A stretch of DNA of 64,000 nucleotides from Candidatus Kuenenia stuttgartensis. GTDB lineage: Bacteria > Planctomycetota > Planctomycetia > Isosphaerales > Isosphaeraceae. The stretch spans positions 49,749 through 113,748 of the forward strand of contig CAMBEP010000011.1 of NCBI GenBank assembly GCA_945865635.1, written 5' to 3'. The notes beneath the pieces are model-generated. The model saw nothing but the letters and a program-made list of their open reading frames with translations, ran no database searches and had not been told where the DNA came from. How positions within the stretch are numbered: the first letter of the stretch is position 1; each line of letters opens with the position of its first letter. Shown here piece by piece: positions 46,103-54,691 of the stretch. The position numbers were made by a program, and so were the translations under genes.

Positions 46103-47314
46103 ATGAGCCATATAAAACTGATCCTTACAAACATGGCTTTCCTGATTTTGATCGCCTGCGGCTTGCCATGCGCTGGTTCGGGCGAAATCGCGACTCAGCC
46201 CGACACTTCGACGATCCCGTTTGGCCGGCCCGGCCATGGCCTGAATCGCACGGTGATCGACACCAATCTGCCCGGCGCTTATCAAGTCGAAATCGCCGAT
46301 GTCAATGGCGACAACAAGCTCGACATCATAGCCCTGGGTGGCGGCACCGTGGCCTGGTATGAAAACCCGAAGTGGACAAAACGGATTGTCAGCGACAAGA
46401 AAACTTCGCCCGGCGTGATCAGCACCGCCACCAGGGACATCGACGGCGATGGAAAGGCCGAAATCGCTATCGCTTATGAGTTTGAGATGAACAACCCAAA
46501 GCTGGGCAAGCTGCTGATGGCCCGGCAGAAGGGCGAAGGCTGGGTTTATGAATCACTCGGTGACTTCCCCAGCATTCACCGGCTGCGATGGGGCGATTTC
46601 GACGGCGATGGCAAGCCAGATCTGGCCATCGCACCGATCTTTGGCAAAAGTGCTACAGGTCCAGATTTTCAGCAGGAAGGCGCAAGGCTGGAGGTCCTTT
46701 TTGGAGGTTCCCTGGCTGGACGCTCGGAAGTGGACCATAAGCTCGTCACCCATGCCATCGGAGTCATCCCCGGCCCGGCCCAAAATCGCACCACCAACTT
46801 CCTGAGCGCCAGCAATGAAGGCATCTGGCAGCATGGCTTTGCCAATCAGAAATGGGAAAACAGACAAATTCTGGTGGGTGCCGGTGGCGAAAGGCCCAAG
46901 ACGGGTTGCAGTGAAATCCATCTCGGAAAATTCGCGGATGGCCGCCATTTCTACGCCACAATCGAACCCTGGCACGGCTCGGATGTGGTGATCCAGCCGG
47001 AACGTACCAAGGGCTCCCCGCAACTGGGCCCTCGTTTTGTCATCGACACCACTCTCAAGGAAGCACACGCCCTGTGCGTGGCTGACATCGATGGCGATGG
47101 CACGGACGAAGTCTTTGCCGGTTATCGCGGCCCCGGCTTCGGCCTAAACGCATACCGATTAGAGGCAGGTACCTGGAAACGACTCGTGATTGATTCCAAA
47201 ATTGCCTCGCAGGACCTCCGAACCGCAGACATCAATGGTGATGGACTCATGGACGTGGTCAGTGTGGGCGGCTCCACCAAAAACGTGGTCCTCTATCAAG
47301 CCACCAAAAAGTAA
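46103..47314 (+). CDS. Exported FG-GAP/VCBS repeat beta-propeller protein
   Basis: 403 residues from ATG 46103 (an upstream ATG at 46049 would add an unlikely 18 residues before the signal). Signal peptide LILTNMAFLILIACGLPCAG, possibly a lipoprotein. Five calcium-loop repeats are visible: DVNGDNKLDII, DIDGDGKAEIAIA, DFDGDGKPDLAIA, DIDGDGTDEVFAG and DINGDGLMDVVSV, the D-x-[DN]-G-D-x-x-x-D type of integrin-like propellers. Likely a surface or periplasmic binding protein; partner unknown. Confidence 0.9.
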   Translation: MSHIKLILTNMAFLILIACGLPCAGSGEIATQPDTSTIPFGRPGHGLNRTVIDTNLPGAYQVEIADVNGDNKLDIIALGGGTVAWYENPKWTKRIVSDKKTSPGVISTATRDIDGDGKAEIAIAYEFEMNNPKLGKLLMARQKGEGWVYESLGDFPSIHRLRWGDFDGDGKPDLAIAPIFGKSATGPDFQQEGARLEVLFGGSLAGRSEVDHKLVTHAIGVIPGPAQNRTTNFLSASNEGIWQHGFANQKWENRQILVGAGGERPKTGCSEIHLGKFADGRHFYATIEPWHGSDVVIQPERTKGSPQLGPRFVIDTTLKEAHALCVADIDGDGTDEVFAGYRGPGFGLNAYRLEAGTWKRLVIDSKIASQDLRTADINGDGLMDVVSVGGSTKNVVLYQATKK

Positions 47315-47593
47315 GACCCTACCAATTGCGAAAACTTTCATGCCGCCTCATCGGTTGATCTGATTTGGGACTTTAAAGAATTTTTGGATTTTTTCAAAGA
47401 AAGCTGGACTTTTTGTCGTACTTTCCGAACAGTTGGAACGTACTGGAAGAGTGCATTGAAGCAGATGTGAACGCGAAGGATCGCGGGATTTACGCAAGCA
47501 ACTACATGCAAGCCTTGGTAAAGCCAGTTCGTTAGACGCACACCTTGAATGGACAGCCGGGCGGGCCCTGAAGGCAATGGAGGTCAGAAGGCC

Positions 47594-48610
47594 ATGTCTG
47601 ATTGGAATCCCGAATCGAAAACGCGGTTGGAACAGCTCTTCTCCAAGAATCTTTTCGAGAACTTGGGCCGCGGGGTGGAAGAGTTCAATTGGCGTGATAT
47701 ATATAATGACAATAGTGGTGCACGTGTTGCGGAGCCAGCGGAATGGCAACCGCACCCGGAACCGGATTCAATTCCAGGTTCTGCTGGTCGCGGTGTTGAG
47801 CGATTGCTTGGGAAGGCGAACTTTGGGGACGATTCCCCGGAAGTGCTTGACGCGATGGCCGAGGCCTCATTGACTTCATTCCTGTCGAATTCGAAGTGTC
47901 GCGGAGGGAGGGGATCCTTTCCCATGAGCTTTATTCAGCGATTCCTGGAGCGGGTCTTGCGCAACAGTCCACGGCGCATGCCCAGAACGAGCTTTGAAGA
48001 ACTCAGCCAGGATGAGCTGGACGCCCATTTACAGGTCGGCCAGTATGGCGACTTCGTGCTGACGGATGCGATCCGGCCTTCATTCAGGCTCGATATCGTC
48101 CCACGCGAAGGCTATCGCCGTGATGTCTATCGCGATCCTGAAACTGGCAACACCATGCCCGTTTTGGCGGCTTCCGTTTCTGCTGAGCGGCTGTTTGACA
48201 TCTTTACCGATTTGCTCGCACCACTTGGCGACCAAATCGATGTCGTGATGGAATCCAGCCACGAGAGCGAACCCGGAAGCCATGCTGACTTGTATCGAGA
48301 GCATATGGACAGTGTCATTTTCAAAAGCACGCTCTACGACTACGAAGAGCTACTCCTGAACGACGGCTGCACCGGCTTGGCGGCCCTGAATCCGAACGGG
48401 CCAATGGAAGTCCAGTTTGACGAACACAAGTTGCTATTCGTGTATGCCCACGATCTCGACCCTTTTGAAGAGATCCTACAGGCAGCGGGATTGATCCGTG
48501 ACGATTCCTTGCGGTTCATCTCCGAAGCAGAACACCTGCATTCGACCGACGATGTTTATCGCGAGCAATTCGACGAATTGAAATTCCGGCTGGGCATAGA
48601 TCACGACTAA
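47594..48610 (+). CDS. Conserved-looking cytoplasmic protein of unknown function
   Basis: 338 residues from ATG 47594, preceded by ggaggtcagaagg; an in-frame start at 47549 is less likely. No signal or membrane segment. The N-terminus is acidic and polar, the middle contains SFIQRFLERVLRNSPRRMPRTSFEEL, and the end is FVYAHDLDPFEEILQAAGLIRDDSLRFISEAEHLHSTDDVYREQF. Strongly acidic overall, with regular domain-like sequence, so a real gene. I do not recognise a family. A terminator follows; 280 bases without a gene precede it. Confidence 0.75.
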   Translation: MSDWNPESKTRLEQLFSKNLFENLGRGVEEFNWRDIYNDNSGARVAEPAEWQPHPEPDSIPGSAGRGVERLLGKANFGDDSPEVLDAMAEASLTSFLSNSKCRGGRGSFPMSFIQRFLERVLRNSPRRMPRTSFEELSQDELDAHLQVGQYGDFVLTDAIRPSFRLDIVPREGYRRDVYRDPETGNTMPVLAASVSAERLFDIFTDLLAPLGDQIDVVMESSHESEPGSHADLYREHMDSVIFKSTLYDYEELLLNDGCTGLAALNPNGPMEVQFDEHKLLFVYAHDLDPFEEILQAAGLIRDDSLRFISEAEHLHSTDDVYREQFDELKFRLGIDHD

Positions 48611-48637
48611 TCGACTGTTGCCTTGAAAAAAAATCCG

Positions 48638-48670
48638 GGCGGATGCGATGTGAATCGCATCCGCCTTTTT
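48638..48670 (+). terminator. Rho-independent terminator of the 47594 gene
   Basis: 12-bp perfect stem ggcggatgcgat / atcgcatccgcc (48638-48649 / 48654-48665), 4-base loop, T run. Confidence 0.92.
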
Positions 48671-48809
48671 GTTTTGATCAGCATCTCCTTGTTCGCTGAT
48701 CTCACTGCTCACCCCCCCCCAACAACAACATCCCCAGTACACGATGATCGTGCCGCTTTGGTTCCAAGAAATGGCTTTAAGTCGCTTTACAGAAAAATAA
48801 GCCAAGCCG

Positions 48810-49178
48810 GGTCAGGGCACCTCGTTGTATATCACAGATTTCTATACGAGGTTTTGGAGTTCGAGTCTAACAACTTGAAAACAATCGATTTAAGCACCAA
48901 AGGTGCGGCCTGGGAAAGCCCTGGGCAACGCCCAGGGTCTGTGAGCCGTCGAGATGCGACCCTACCTGATTCCCTCCTTGCCTTGGTCGCGGGCCCAAGG
49001 CCCGCGACCAAGGCAAGGAGGGATGGTAAGAGTTTATATATTATAGGCTTACGCCGACCCAGGGCTTTGCCCTGGGCTATCTTGGGCCAGGCCTTTGGCC
49101 TTTAAATCAAAATCCGCTCAAATATCGAAGATTTCTGGTTTTACAAGATGTGCGTAACAACGAGGTCAGGGCACCTCG
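48810..49178. repeat. Cluster of palindromes bounded by 15-bp direct repeats
   Basis: The sequence ggtcagggcacctcg occurs at 48810-48824 and again at 49164-49178. Between the copies lie ccctgggc-aac-gcccaggg (48919-48937), a perfect 25-bp palindrome with a 3-base loop (48971-48995 / 48999-49023), and cccagggc-ttt-gccctggg (49058-49076). These are the type of GC-rich interspersed hairpins found repeatedly between planctomycete genes. No transposase or ORF of credible composition is inside. The rest of the 48671-49220 gap shows nothing else. Confidence 0.75.
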
Positions 49179-49220
49179 GCTTACATAAAATCCGGTTTTC
49201 TAAGTGAATGCCGTTTCGGC

Positions 49221-49487
49221 CTATTTTTCGTTCAGATCGTAGCCAGCAGCGACCTGGCGGACCGAATGGTCCTGTTGAACATGCTTTTTATCGGCTGCAT
49301 GCTGGTAATCTCGCATGAACCGCCTTATGAGCGAAAAAGAACTATCGTCTGACCACCACAGCTTTGAACCCGAAACAACGCTTGGAACAAAAGCCTGGCC
49401 AACAAAAAAAACAGAATGACTTGGGATGGTACCAAGGCTCAAACCACCGGAAAAGACCGACAAAAGTCGATTGACCTTCTTCTCCAT
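49221..49487 (-). CDS. Candidate third small ORF downstream of the toxin-antitoxin pair
   Basis: 88 residues, ATG 11 bases after the antitoxin stop on the same strand, so positioned as a third operon gene. N-terminal hydrophobic stretch (LLSVFSGGLSLGTIPSHSVFFVGQAFV) and a basic/polar end. No ribosome site is clear and no family is recognised. It may be a chance frame. Confidence 0.25.
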   Translation of the reverse strand: MEKKVNRLLSVFSGGLSLGTIPSHSVFFVGQAFVPSVVSGSKLWWSDDSSFSLIRRFMRDYQHAADKKHVQQDHSVRQVAAGYDLNEK

Positions 49488-49498
49488 GGTCGCGATTC

Positions 49499-49768
49499 TT
49501 ATCCCCTGTCAGTCAGTTTTCCAGTCACGTACTTGTGCAAAACACTTGCAATGAGTGTTTGGTAAGGGATGCCTTGTTCGAGTGCTTTGACTTGGATATC
49601 GCTGAGGTCGCATGAGGATAGGCGAATGTTCACCCGACGATCTTTCCGGGCTGTCGCTCGGGCCGCTGCCTTGAACTTGGCGAATTCGCTTTTTGTTGCA
49701 ACTGACTTAAGTTTACCGTTTTCAAAGGCTTGGAGAATTTCGAGTTCCATATCGTCAATCGTCGGCAT
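49499..49768 (-). CDS. CopG/BrnA-like ribbon-helix-helix antitoxin
   Basis: 89 residues. The C-terminal half reads DRRVNIRLSSCDLSDIQVKALEQGIPYQTLIASVLHKYVTG, the N-I-R-L-x-x-x-D-L-x-x-I-x-x-x-A pattern of BrnA/DUF4415-type RHH antitoxins, which bind DNA and neutralise the upstream toxin. The start overlaps the toxin gene by 14 bases, consistent with coupled translation and autoregulation of the pair. Confidence 0.8.
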   Translation of the reverse strand: MPTIDDMELEILQAFENGKLKSVATKSEFAKFKAAARATARKDRRVNIRLSSCDLSDIQVKALEQGIPYQTLIASVLHKYVTGKLTDRG

Positions 49769-50048
49769 TATCGTCGCCTTTGTTCAAATAGTCGCGAGTG
49801 GCCTTGCGGCTTGGAATGATGGTCTTGAGAAAATAGTATTCATCCTCTTCAACAAATGGCACCAGGTATGCGTAATTGCCAAAGACCACGACCAGCACTT
49901 GTTGCCTTGGGTACTTCTCGGAGTTGGGGTGTGACAGAATGTCCAGTAAGCCGCCAGAATCGATAGCAACGATGACACTTTCGAAAGCCAATCCACGCTC
50001 AGCTTTGAGCAAACTGTTCTTCTCTGGACTCCATCGGTAAGACTTCAT
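49755..50048 (-). CDS. BrnT-like RelE-superfamily toxin
   Basis: 97 residues: YRWSPEKNSLLKAERGLAFESVIVAI, then LLDILSHPNSEKYPRQQVLVVVFGNYAYLVPFVEEDEYYFLKTIIPSRKATRDYL. The W-x-P-E-K-N start and S-R-K-A-T end match the BrnT/DUF4258-type fold, a RelE-like ribonuclease inhibited by BrnA. Toxin-first order with a 14-base overlap into the antitoxin is typical of brnTA. Composition is AT-richer than neighbouring housekeeping genes, fitting an accessory pair. Confidence 0.8.
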   Translation of the reverse strand: MKSYRWSPEKNSLLKAERGLAFESVIVAIDSGGLLDILSHPNSEKYPRQQVLVVVFGNYAYLVPFVEEDEYYFLKTIIPSRKATRDYLNKGDDNADD

Positions 50049-50512
50049 TTCGTTATACTAAGCAAATGTGTGCCTTTTGTCATTACAAAAGTTGCCAGAT
50101 AATGAACAAGCCAAATTAGAATATCCAAAGAGTCAATTGTGTAAGTCTTGATATAATAGTGGTTTAAGAATTATCCCGCCAATAGCCGAAACTCAGAAGA
50201 CACAACTTAGTCTAGCCCGCTCTCAACTTCCCTGCAAGGGTCGTTTTTTCCTCTTTGGGCCCCAAATACGCCTTCAGCATCCAGAGCTCTTTTTAGCCCA
50301 TCACCGCTTTGAAAATTCTTTGATCATGATACTTTCGCCGACCACCGAGCCAGCTTCTCACCGCTCACGCTTGTTCGATCCATTGAGGAAAAGGTCGTGC
50401 CGCGGAATGCGAATTGTCAATAATATTCGTCGTGCCAGGAAAACTGCACGAAAAACCATCACAAGCAACCTGAACCGGCGCTTACGGACCAATCATGCCC
50501 GCTGGCGTGGTT

Positions 50513-50537
50513 GGGGATCCGCTGCGAGGCGGACCCC
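50513..50537. repeat. GC-rich hairpin downstream of the Ehr operon
   Basis: gggg(a)tccgc / gcggacccc stem (50513-50522 / 50529-50537, one bulge, 6-base loop), 43 bases past the HyfF stop codon on the minus strand. It lacks a T run, so it is either a processing/stability hairpin for the operon or another planctomycete-type interspersed palindrome. The remaining 50049-50512 gap holds no credible ORF. Confidence 0.5.
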
Positions 50538-50579
50538 TACCCCCTTACCCGATTATGGAGATCTTGTCACTGCCAACAA

Positions 50580-52139
50580 TCATTCGCCCGGCTGCTCTAT
50601 TGGGCGAAGCGAGCCCTTGACCACTTCCTCAGCCGGTGAAACCATGGTGTGTTCGTGGCGCACAATCAGTGAGCCAGCACTTTGCACTCCCTTGGCAAGG
50701 GGCGCTGGCAGGGCCAATCCAAAAATGATCGAAACCATCACCAAAAACGACGATGGGATCCAGAACCAGGGCGAGTCGTAGGGCTTCGTTGAATCGAGGT
50801 CGATCTCCGAAGCAAGCGTCATATCCAGATTCCCAATCGCTTTACGTGTGGCTTCTGTCTCGAAAACCATGGCCAGAACTGTCCTGGCCATGCCTACAAA
50901 AATCCATGCCAGGGTCAGCAGGACAAGCAGGACCTGCCAGGTGAATCCATTATTCAGGCCGCCGAACAGGATCATCAGTTTCGAGTGGAAAATCCCGAAT
51001 GGGGGAAGACCCGAAATCGCCAGAAAACCGATCAGCCAGAGCCATGCCGACTTGGGAACCAGCTTGCGGGCATTAAAGATCTGGGCCACCGTATGGGTCC
51101 CATATCGCTGCACAAACGACCCGGCCGTGATGAAAAGCATCGCCTTGACCACCGAGTGATTCACCATCTGAAGCATCGCGCCCGTGGCCGCCATGCCGCC
51201 AAAGCCCACCCCAAGGGCCAGCAGACCCATGTTCTCTACACTCGAATACGCCAGCATCCGCTTGAAATCACGCTGGCCATGTAAAAAGATTGCCGAAGTG
51301 CCGACCGAAATCATACCCAAAACAATCAAAGCATTCTGGGCAAATTGAATGTCGTTGGCAGCGTCGCAGATTTGGAAGGCTCGCAGGATGCCAAGAAAGG
51401 CCGTATTGCAGAGCAGGCTGCTGGCGGCGGCTGTGGGCGAAGGGGCTTCGCAATAGGCGTCGGGCATCCAGGAATGCATCGGTGCCAGGCCCATTTTCGT
51501 TCCATAGCCCACCAGGATCAGCACAAAGGCGGATCGGAGCCATAAATGATCGACTGTACCCGACTTGGCCGCCTCGATCATGTCGGGCAGGGAAAGCACA
51601 TCCCAAGGCGAGTTGTATGTTCCGCCTGAAAGGGCGATCGCCAGAAAGAATGTTCCTAACAGTGCCAGGGCAATACCTACGGAACAAAGCACCAGATACT
51701 TCCAAGTGGCTTCCAGACTGTCCCGCGACCGGTGATTGTAAATCAGAGGCGCCGTGGCCAGAGTCGTCGCCTCGACTGCCACCCAGAATACGCCCAGGTG
51801 AAGTGTACAAAGCGCAAGTGTCATCGCTCCCAGAAATGCAAGATTGCAAGGGATATACGTCTCGCTCTTGGCGCGCCGGCCTGATCGTATGTAGTCCACA
51901 CCCGCAATCGCGCAGGGCAGATTCACCAGGCTTATCACACCCAGCAAAAAACGCCCAAGCTCATCGATGCCCAGGACTTCGCCATATCGATCGCCCGATG
52001 TGATCACCACTGTGCTCAAAAGCAGGTGCAATAGCCCTACGCCAATAAATATCTGCGACTTGGCTTTCAGGCCCTGCACAAGATACGCGATAAAAGCGCC
52101 TACAAACGGCAAAATGACAAGTAGTTCCAGAAGGATCAT
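50580..52139 (-). CDS. hyfF: HyfF-like proton-translocating membrane subunit (MrpD/NuoN family)
   Basis: 519 residues from ATG 52139; a GTG at 52154 overlaps the upstream stop (GTGA) and is an alternative that would give direct coupling. About 13-14 hydrophobic helices with the Proton_antipo_M core: VLCSVGIALALLGTFF, GTKMGLAPMHSWMPDAYCEAPSP (the conserved Lys and Pro of the channel), AYSSVENMGLLALG and NHSVVKAMLFITAG. These are the key residues of the antiporter-like subunits of complex I. It is the last gene of the operon, an unusual position since hyf clusters usually place F before G. Confidence 0.85.
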   Translation of the reverse strand: MILLELLVILPFVGAFIAYLVQGLKAKSQIFIGVGLLHLLLSTVVITSGDRYGEVLGIDELGRFLLGVISLVNLPCAIAGVDYIRSGRRAKSETYIPCNLAFLGAMTLALCTLHLGVFWVAVEATTLATAPLIYNHRSRDSLEATWKYLVLCSVGIALALLGTFFLAIALSGGTYNSPWDVLSLPDMIEAAKSGTVDHLWLRSAFVLILVGYGTKMGLAPMHSWMPDAYCEAPSPTAAASSLLCNTAFLGILRAFQICDAANDIQFAQNALIVLGMISVGTSAIFLHGQRDFKRMLAYSSVENMGLLALGVGFGGMAATGAMLQMVNHSVVKAMLFITAGSFVQRYGTHTVAQIFNARKLVPKSAWLWLIGFLAISGLPPFGIFHSKLMILFGGLNNGFTWQVLLVLLTLAWIFVGMARTVLAMVFETEATRKAIGNLDMTLASEIDLDSTKPYDSPWFWIPSSFLVMVSIIFGLALPAPLAKGVQSAGSLIVRHEHTMVSPAEEVVKGSLRPIEQPGE

Positions 52140-52150
52140 GGCCGATTCTC

Positions 52151-52987
52151 TCACTCCTTGGTGGATTGCTTGTCAAAGGAATTGCCCGGATTCGAATTGA
52201 GACTCGGATCGTGAACTTTCGGCCATTGGGCTTTCGGAAGCCGGTCAAGAAGCCTCAAAATGGCGTCCAAAACCGTCAACGGGTGCGGCGGGCAGCCGGG
52301 TATGTACATGTCGACTGGAAGAATCGATTCCACACCATTGTGGCAATAAGGGCTGTCTACAAAGGGGCCCCCGCTGATGGCACACGCCCCAATGGCAATC
52401 ACAATTCGTGGTTCGGGAAGGGCCAGATATGCCTTCTCCAACGCAACACGCATGTTTTCTGGTATCGGTCCCGATACCAGAAGGGCATCGGCATGGCGGG
52501 GCGATGCCACCACGTTCATGCCAAACCGCGAAAGGTCGAAGACTATGTTCGACAATGCATTGAGCTCATCCTTGCAGCCGCCGCAATCGCCCGCCGAAAC
52601 GTGCCGAAATCGCATCGATCGGCCAAATATCTCAAGCATGCGGTCGTTGAGCTTATGAATCATCGGTGCTTCGTCATTGCGGATCACCAGCGACTCCCGT
52701 GTGCTGCCACCCATCCGAAAGTCGCTGCTCAGCTTGACGATCTCATTCGGGCATGCCTTCACACACTCCGCACAAAATACGCATCGCCCCAGATCCAGCG
52801 AAACCCCAGAATCGGTCCGAATCGCAAATGTAGGACACGAATCCACACATTCCGTACAGCCTTCCGGACAATTCCCTGCGTGTATCATCGGCCGACCATA
52901 AAATGTCCCAGGCATCTCCTGGGGCTGATCCGGATAGCCCAATGTTCTATAGCCTTGGGCCGCTCTTGTTTTAATCCAGGTGAGCAT
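52151..52987 (-). CDS. hyfI: HyfH-HyfI fusion: ferredoxin domain plus NuoB/hydrogenase-small-subunit-like domain
   Basis: 278 residues. The N-terminal 100 residues hold two [4Fe-4S] motifs, C-x3-C-x2-C-x3-C-P (CPEGCTECVDSCP and CVFCAECVKACP), corresponding to HyfH/NuoI. The C-terminal part is the NuoB-like small subunit with its cluster ligands in GDCGGCKDE, IGACAISGG and PGCPPHP. Fusing the two is less common than separate hyfH and hyfI genes. It would relay electrons from a soluble donor to the catalytic subunit. Located 77 bases after the HyfG-like stop, with the HyfF-like start touching its own stop. Confidence 0.88.
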   Translation of the reverse strand: MLTWIKTRAAQGYRTLGYPDQPQEMPGTFYGRPMIHAGNCPEGCTECVDSCPTFAIRTDSGVSLDLGRCVFCAECVKACPNEIVKLSSDFRMGGSTRESLVIRNDEAPMIHKLNDRMLEIFGRSMRFRHVSAGDCGGCKDELNALSNIVFDLSRFGMNVVASPRHADALLVSGPIPENMRVALEKAYLALPEPRIVIAIGACAISGGPFVDSPYCHNGVESILPVDMYIPGCPPHPLTVLDAILRLLDRLPKAQWPKVHDPSLNSNPGNSFDKQSTKE

Positions 52988-53064
52988 TGTCTCGATAACC
53001 TCTTCTCAATGGTCTGTCGCTTTGGGTCGCGTTAAGTTTCCGCTCGTATGAAGACCCGTCGGGG

Positions 53065-54603
53065 TTAGAGGTCATGGCCGTTATAAGCCAGATTACACGA
53101 CTTGTTACACACGGGAAAATCGCTGATCGCATTGCCCCGATTGGCCAACTGCATCGCATTCCAGTTCTGGAACGACGGGTCCTGACTCTTGTAATGCACA
53201 AGCTGGCCTGCTTCGTCCAGAACAAGCGTCTGAACCACCTGCCCACGCCAGCCTTCCACCATGCTCACACAAAAATCTCCACTCTTGCGACTCAGCCGGC
53301 AATTGCGAAGCGTGTCTGTCGAGTCAGGCAGGTTGCCAAGCATTTGAACAATCAAATCAAGCGACCGTTCAATCTCCAGCTTCCGAATCATTGCCCGATC
53401 CAGTACCGAACCATTTTTTCCAACCGCCACTTCGATCCGCTGGGTGCGCCAAAAGCCGGTCGGGTGATTGTTCCGAACATCGATCTCCACCCCACACGAC
53501 CTCGCCACAGGTCCCACAAAACCAAACCCAACGGCATCTGCCCGCGATATGCATGCACTCTGGTCAAACCGCCCCACCACTGAAAGATTCGAAAACATCT
53601 GGTCCAGACATTGAAGTATCTCCGTCCGGGCCTGCTGCATTCTCGCCTTCAGCCGGTCGCGAACCGCGGCCGGCAAGTCCCGATTCACTCCACCAGGCCT
53701 CACAAAATAACGCCCCTGCCGATTCCCGCTCAAATCCATGGCCGTGTTCAGAAATTCGCCCCGCAACCGACCAAAATAGGCCGTCGTCGGCCAATAGGCG
53801 ACATCTCCCGCCAATGCCCCAAGATCGCCCACATGATACGCCAGTCGCTCATTCTCCAGTGCCAGCGCCCGAAGCATCTCTGCCCGTGGGCTAACTGTCT
53901 CACCTGCCAGCGATTCCACAGCTTGGCAATACGCTGTCGAATACCCGATCACCGTGTCGCCCGCAATCGATTCCACCAAAATCGGTACCCTCGCAGGCTT
54001 CGACTTCAGAATCAACTCCTCTGCACCACGATGCTCATAGCCAAGCATGATCTCCAGGTGCTCTATCCGCTCACCTACGCACGAAAACCGAAAATAACCA
54101 GGCCCAATGATCCCCGCATGGATCGGACCAACACCCACTTCATGAACCGCATCGCCCGATAGCTTCCAAAACGGATAATCGCGACCAATATTATTCTCCG
54201 GAACCGTTCCCAATCGCCTTCCAGGCTCCAGCTTTGCCGCCGGAACCGGATGCCGCACCGGCTTCAGCCATGGGTGACCCTCAGGCTTGATCCCGCACTG
54301 CTCAAATAGCTCACGCTCCGCTCGGTCCGCCTGCGGCAGTGTCGCCGTGATCGACGAATACGACGAACCGGCGGAAACCTCGGCTGCCATCACACCAAGC
54401 CGACGGCCCAAATCATCGGCCATCACGCCGTAAATCCGAACCTTGTCAACTTCGGGAAGCTTTTGCCCAAACCATTGAACCAGTCGCCCACCATACTTGG
54501 CAGACGTCAGTATATGGCAAACCAGCGTTTCCACTGGCACAACGGGAATATCCCTCTGCCAGATTGGCTCAGCGTTTTGGAAGATCAGGAATTGTCGAAG
54601 CAT
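53065..54603 (-). CDS. hyfG: HyfG-like large subunit lacking NiFe-binding cysteines (Ehr-type)
   Basis: 512 residues from ATG 54603 (gggag upstream); the frame reaches 54762 but that part overlaps HyfE. NuoC-like N-terminal region (SYSSITATLPQADRAE), then the NuoD-like core (GIIGPGYFRFSCVGERIEHLEIMLGYEHRGAEEL). The L1 site RxCGxC of true group 4 hydrogenases reads SIAGDT here, and the DPCxxC site is replaced by a C-terminal FPVCNKSCNLAYNG. So it cannot bind a NiFe centre in the normal way. The protein therefore belongs to the energy-converting hydrogenase-related (Ehr) subunits, whose substrate (perhaps a quinone or other oxidant) is unknown. Confidence 0.88.
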   Translation of the reverse strand: MLRQFLIFQNAEPIWQRDIPVVPVETLVCHILTSAKYGGRLVQWFGQKLPEVDKVRIYGVMADDLGRRLGVMAAEVSAGSSYSSITATLPQADRAERELFEQCGIKPEGHPWLKPVRHPVPAAKLEPGRRLGTVPENNIGRDYPFWKLSGDAVHEVGVGPIHAGIIGPGYFRFSCVGERIEHLEIMLGYEHRGAEELILKSKPARVPILVESIAGDTVIGYSTAYCQAVESLAGETVSPRAEMLRALALENERLAYHVGDLGALAGDVAYWPTTAYFGRLRGEFLNTAMDLSGNRQGRYFVRPGGVNRDLPAAVRDRLKARMQQARTEILQCLDQMFSNLSVVGRFDQSACISRADAVGFGFVGPVARSCGVEIDVRNNHPTGFWRTQRIEVAVGKNGSVLDRAMIRKLEIERSLDLIVQMLGNLPDSTDTLRNCRLSRKSGDFCVSMVEGWRGQVVQTLVLDEAGQLVHYKSQDPSFQNWNAMQLANRGNAISDFPVCNKSCNLAYNGHDL

Positions 54604-54691
54604 TGCTGGAATCGGCTCCCCAGTGTCGGGTCTATTCTGTTCAGGCCGGTACGCATCGAACTGGCCAGTGCGGTCAAATTCGCCAACCGCC

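Noticed and set aside
48623..49105. 160-residue ORF through the palindrome cluster
   Set aside because: It translates interspersed repeats and begins inside the terminator; typical of spurious planctomycete annotations.
50320..50781. 153-residue plus-strand ORF overlapping the hyfF 3' end
   Set aside because: It reads through a palindrome and the antisense of hyfF; no domain.
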